The translations under genes were made by a program, and so were the position numbers. This document shows positions 62,853 through 64,000 of a DNA stretch of 64,000 bases, piece after piece; position 1 is the first letter of the stretch, and the number at the start of each line of letters is the position of its first letter. The notes below the pieces were generated by a model. It saw only the letters and a list, made by a program, of their open reading frames with translations. It was not told where the DNA came from and did no database searches. Source of the stretch: Chelativorans sp. AA-79 (GTDB lineage: Bacteria > Pseudomonadota > Alphaproteobacteria > Rhizobiales > Rhizobiaceae); assembly GCF_029457495.1 (NCBI RefSeq), contig NZ_CP120361.1, forward strand, positions 4,418,001 to 4,482,000, given 5' to 3'.

Positions 62853-63575
62853 TCACCGGCCCAGGAAGACCCGTTCCCGCGCCCCTTCGATGTGGGCGCG
62901 CATGGCAGAGCGTGCCCGATCCGCATCGCCGGACTTGATGATCTCCAGCAGCCGTGCGTGCTCGGCCACGGCATTGGTGATGCGTTCCTCGTTCGTCCAG
63001 CGCGAGAGCGTACGGGCGATCTTGATGCCGACCATGATGGCCTTGGTCGCGGACTCGATGGTGGCGATGTAATACGAGTTTTCCGTCGCCCGGGCGACGG
63101 CGAGATGGAAGTTGATATCTTCTTCCCCGCCGAAGGCATCGGCTTCGGACATGGCCTCCTGCATTCGCTTATGGGCCAGTTCGATATCGGCGATCCGTTC
63201 GGCTGAATGGCGTAGGGCGGCCAGATAGGCGGCCTCACCCTCGACTCCCACACGGAACTCATAGCAGCGCTGAAGATCGGCGATGCTGCCCGGTTCGGCG
63301 AATTCGAGGACCGAGCGGTTGGGCATGTTGATGACGCGCGTACCCGCGCCCTGACGCGACTCGATAATTCCGTCGATGCGCAGCCTCAGGAGAGCCTCGC
63401 GCACGACTGGTCGGGACACGCCGTAAGCCGTCGCCAGCTCCACTTCGGTCGGCAGCCGTGTTCCCAGCGGCCACTCGCCAAGGGTGATGTTCTGATAAAT
63501 CTTTTCATACACACGATCGCTCAGAGAGCCCGACATGCCGGATTTGACGGGCGAGGACAGCTCGTCGCTGCTCAT
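62853..63575 (-). CDS. GntR-family regulator, FadR/FCD subfamily
   Basis: A 240-residue regulator. Winged HTH (LPTEVELATAYGVSRPVVRE, ALLRLRIDGIIES), then an all-helical FCD domain with metal-site His residues (ADAFGGEEDINFHLAVARAT; VAEHARLLEII). I start at the ATG at 63573-63575, preceded by GAAGGAG. It is divergent from the enolase-superfamily gene at the right edge, typical of sugar-acid catabolism. Confidence 0.87.
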   Translation of the reverse strand: MSSDELSSPVKSGMSGSLSDRVYEKIYQNITLGEWPLGTRLPTEVELATAYGVSRPVVREALLRLRIDGIIESRQGAGTRVINMPNRSVLEFAEPGSIADLQRCYEFRVGVEGEAAYLAALRHSAERIADIELAHKRMQEAMSEADAFGGEEDINFHLAVARATENSYYIATIESATKAIMVGIKIARTLSRWTNEERITNAVAEHARLLEIIKSGDADRARSAMRAHIEGARERVFLGR

Positions 63576-63642
63576 GATCGGGCTCCTTCTCCGCATCGCA
63601 TCTTTTGCATGTAGGGGAATTCTCCCGCCGGCTCAATCTTCG

Positions 63643-63653
63643 TTGTCATACAA
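63643..63653. promoter_or_regulatory. FCD-type operator candidate TTGT-CAT-ACAA
   Basis: A perfect inverted repeat with a 3-base centre, 68 bases upstream of the FCD-GntR start. FadR/VanR-type regulators bind TTGT...ACAA-like sites, so autoregulation is plausible. Confidence 0.4.
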
Positions 63654-63762
63654 ATCCGGCATCACACCCGCATCGGCTTTTTGCATATTCCAAGCTGAAA
63701 AAGGCACAAATCGCGCTTTATTCCCGCGTTTCCACGCCGCTTGCACAACGCGCGGTCTATCA

Positions 63763-63794
63763 TTGACATACCAACTTCACATAAGTAATACCAA
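63763..63794 (+). promoter_or_regulatory. Promoter-like element with ATACCAA direct repeats
   Basis: TTGACA (63763-63768) and TAATAC (63786-63791) are separated by 17 bp, ~100 bases upstream of the enolase-family gene. The -10 match is only partial. Two ATACCAA copies (63768-63774 and 63788-63794) lie 20 bp apart and overlap both elements, a layout suiting repression by the divergent FCD regulator. Confidence 0.4.
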
Positions 63795-63895
63795 TTGTGC
63801 TTGCAAAGTGAGTTTGTAACATGAATACGGCCATCGATCGGAATCAGAGTGTGTAGATCGGCGATTCGATTGTGGAGCCATGAGATGAGAGCGAA

Positions 63896-64000
63896 ATGAA
63901 CGACACCTATTCCAACGGAAAAGACGTTATCCGGATCACCGATGTGAAACTGACGACGGTGCAGACGCGACGCCGCACCGGCGCCATCAGTTCCCATATC
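63896..64000 (+). CDS. Enolase-superfamily (mandelate racemase/muconate lactonising) protein, N-terminal fragment
   Basis: The first 35 residues include VIRITDVKLTTVQTRRRTGA, the usual opening of the enolase-superfamily capping domain, before the window ends. Members dehydrate or isomerise sugar acids. It is divergent from the FCD-GntR regulator, a common pair in hexuronate/aldonate pathways. The catalytic residues are outside the window. Confidence 0.6.
   Translation, partial: MNDTYSNGKDVIRITDVKLTTVQTRRRTGAISSHI

Overview
The window looks like chromosome from a high-GC alphaproteobacterium, most likely Hyphomicrobiales (a Mesorhizobium/Aminobacter/Nitratireductor-like or related rhizobial lineage). 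The reasons are the density of ABC importers with their own regulators, tightly overlapping operons, Rhizobiales-style gene families (UgpC/MalFG, RbsABC and Dpp-type importers, LysR/GntR/LacI regulators) and a tRNA-Arg(ACG) fragment of alphaproteobacterial type. This assignment is inference from gene content; no rRNA or other marker gene is present.

Layout. 1-5.05 kb: leftward polyol operon (GlpD-like oxidase, FGGY kinase, sugar-binding protein, permease running off the left edge). 5.2-13.45 kb: two-carbon/ketone/diol oxidation region. A leftward SDR, an alcohol dehydrogenase collapsed to its two ends and a flavin monooxygenase lie behind a good sigma-54 promoter. Next come an AcoR-like sigma-54 activator, a divergent GAF-Fis protein without the AAA+ domain, an aldehyde dehydrogenase and DUF779. 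13.5-15.5 kb: tyrosine integrase with inverted and direct repeats, ending at a 45-bp 3-prime fragment of tRNA-Arg. 15.8-21.3 kb: LysM protein, ArsM-like methyltransferase fused to a membrane domain, zf-HC2 protein, AraC regulator, and several damaged small genes (a frameshifted cupin, a frameshifted GFA enzyme, a truncated reading frame).

21.6-35.8 kb: two convergent, paralogous peptide-type (Dpp/Opp) importers. The rightward one is under a UTRA-type GntR regulator and has an endonuclease/exonuclease/phosphatase-family hydrolase inside the operon. The leftward one ends in an M24 peptidase, and a LysR remnant sits at its promoter. 36.3-45.7 kb: a MalFG/UgpC-type sugar importer with a cytoplasmic sulfatase, a divergent LysR regulator, a second cytoplasmic sulfatase and a membrane fatty-acid-type desaturase. 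45.9-52.8 kb: a LysR regulator divergent from a tight operon of taurine/nitrate-type ABC transporter, two SDRs, a creatininase-family amidohydrolase and an arginase-fold ureohydrolase. This is the most interesting candidate system: a possible import-and-degrade route for a guanidino lactam or related guanidine compound.

53.1-60.9 kb: a complete leftward ketose module (RbsB/RbsA/two RbsC, DTE-like 3-epimerase, FGGY kinase, class II aldolase) with a divergent LacI repressor and a matching palindrome between them. 61.0-64.0 kb: LacI, SGNH hydrolase, FCD-type GntR regulator and the start of an enolase-superfamily gene running off the right edge.

The window as a whole is a string of import-plus-catabolism cassettes, each with its own regulator. 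The clear transfer signature is the integrase/tRNA site at 13.8-15.5 kb. The clear decay signatures are at 7.1-7.3, 19.0-21.3 and 36.0 kb. All functional assignments come from reading motifs and gene order; no database search was run.
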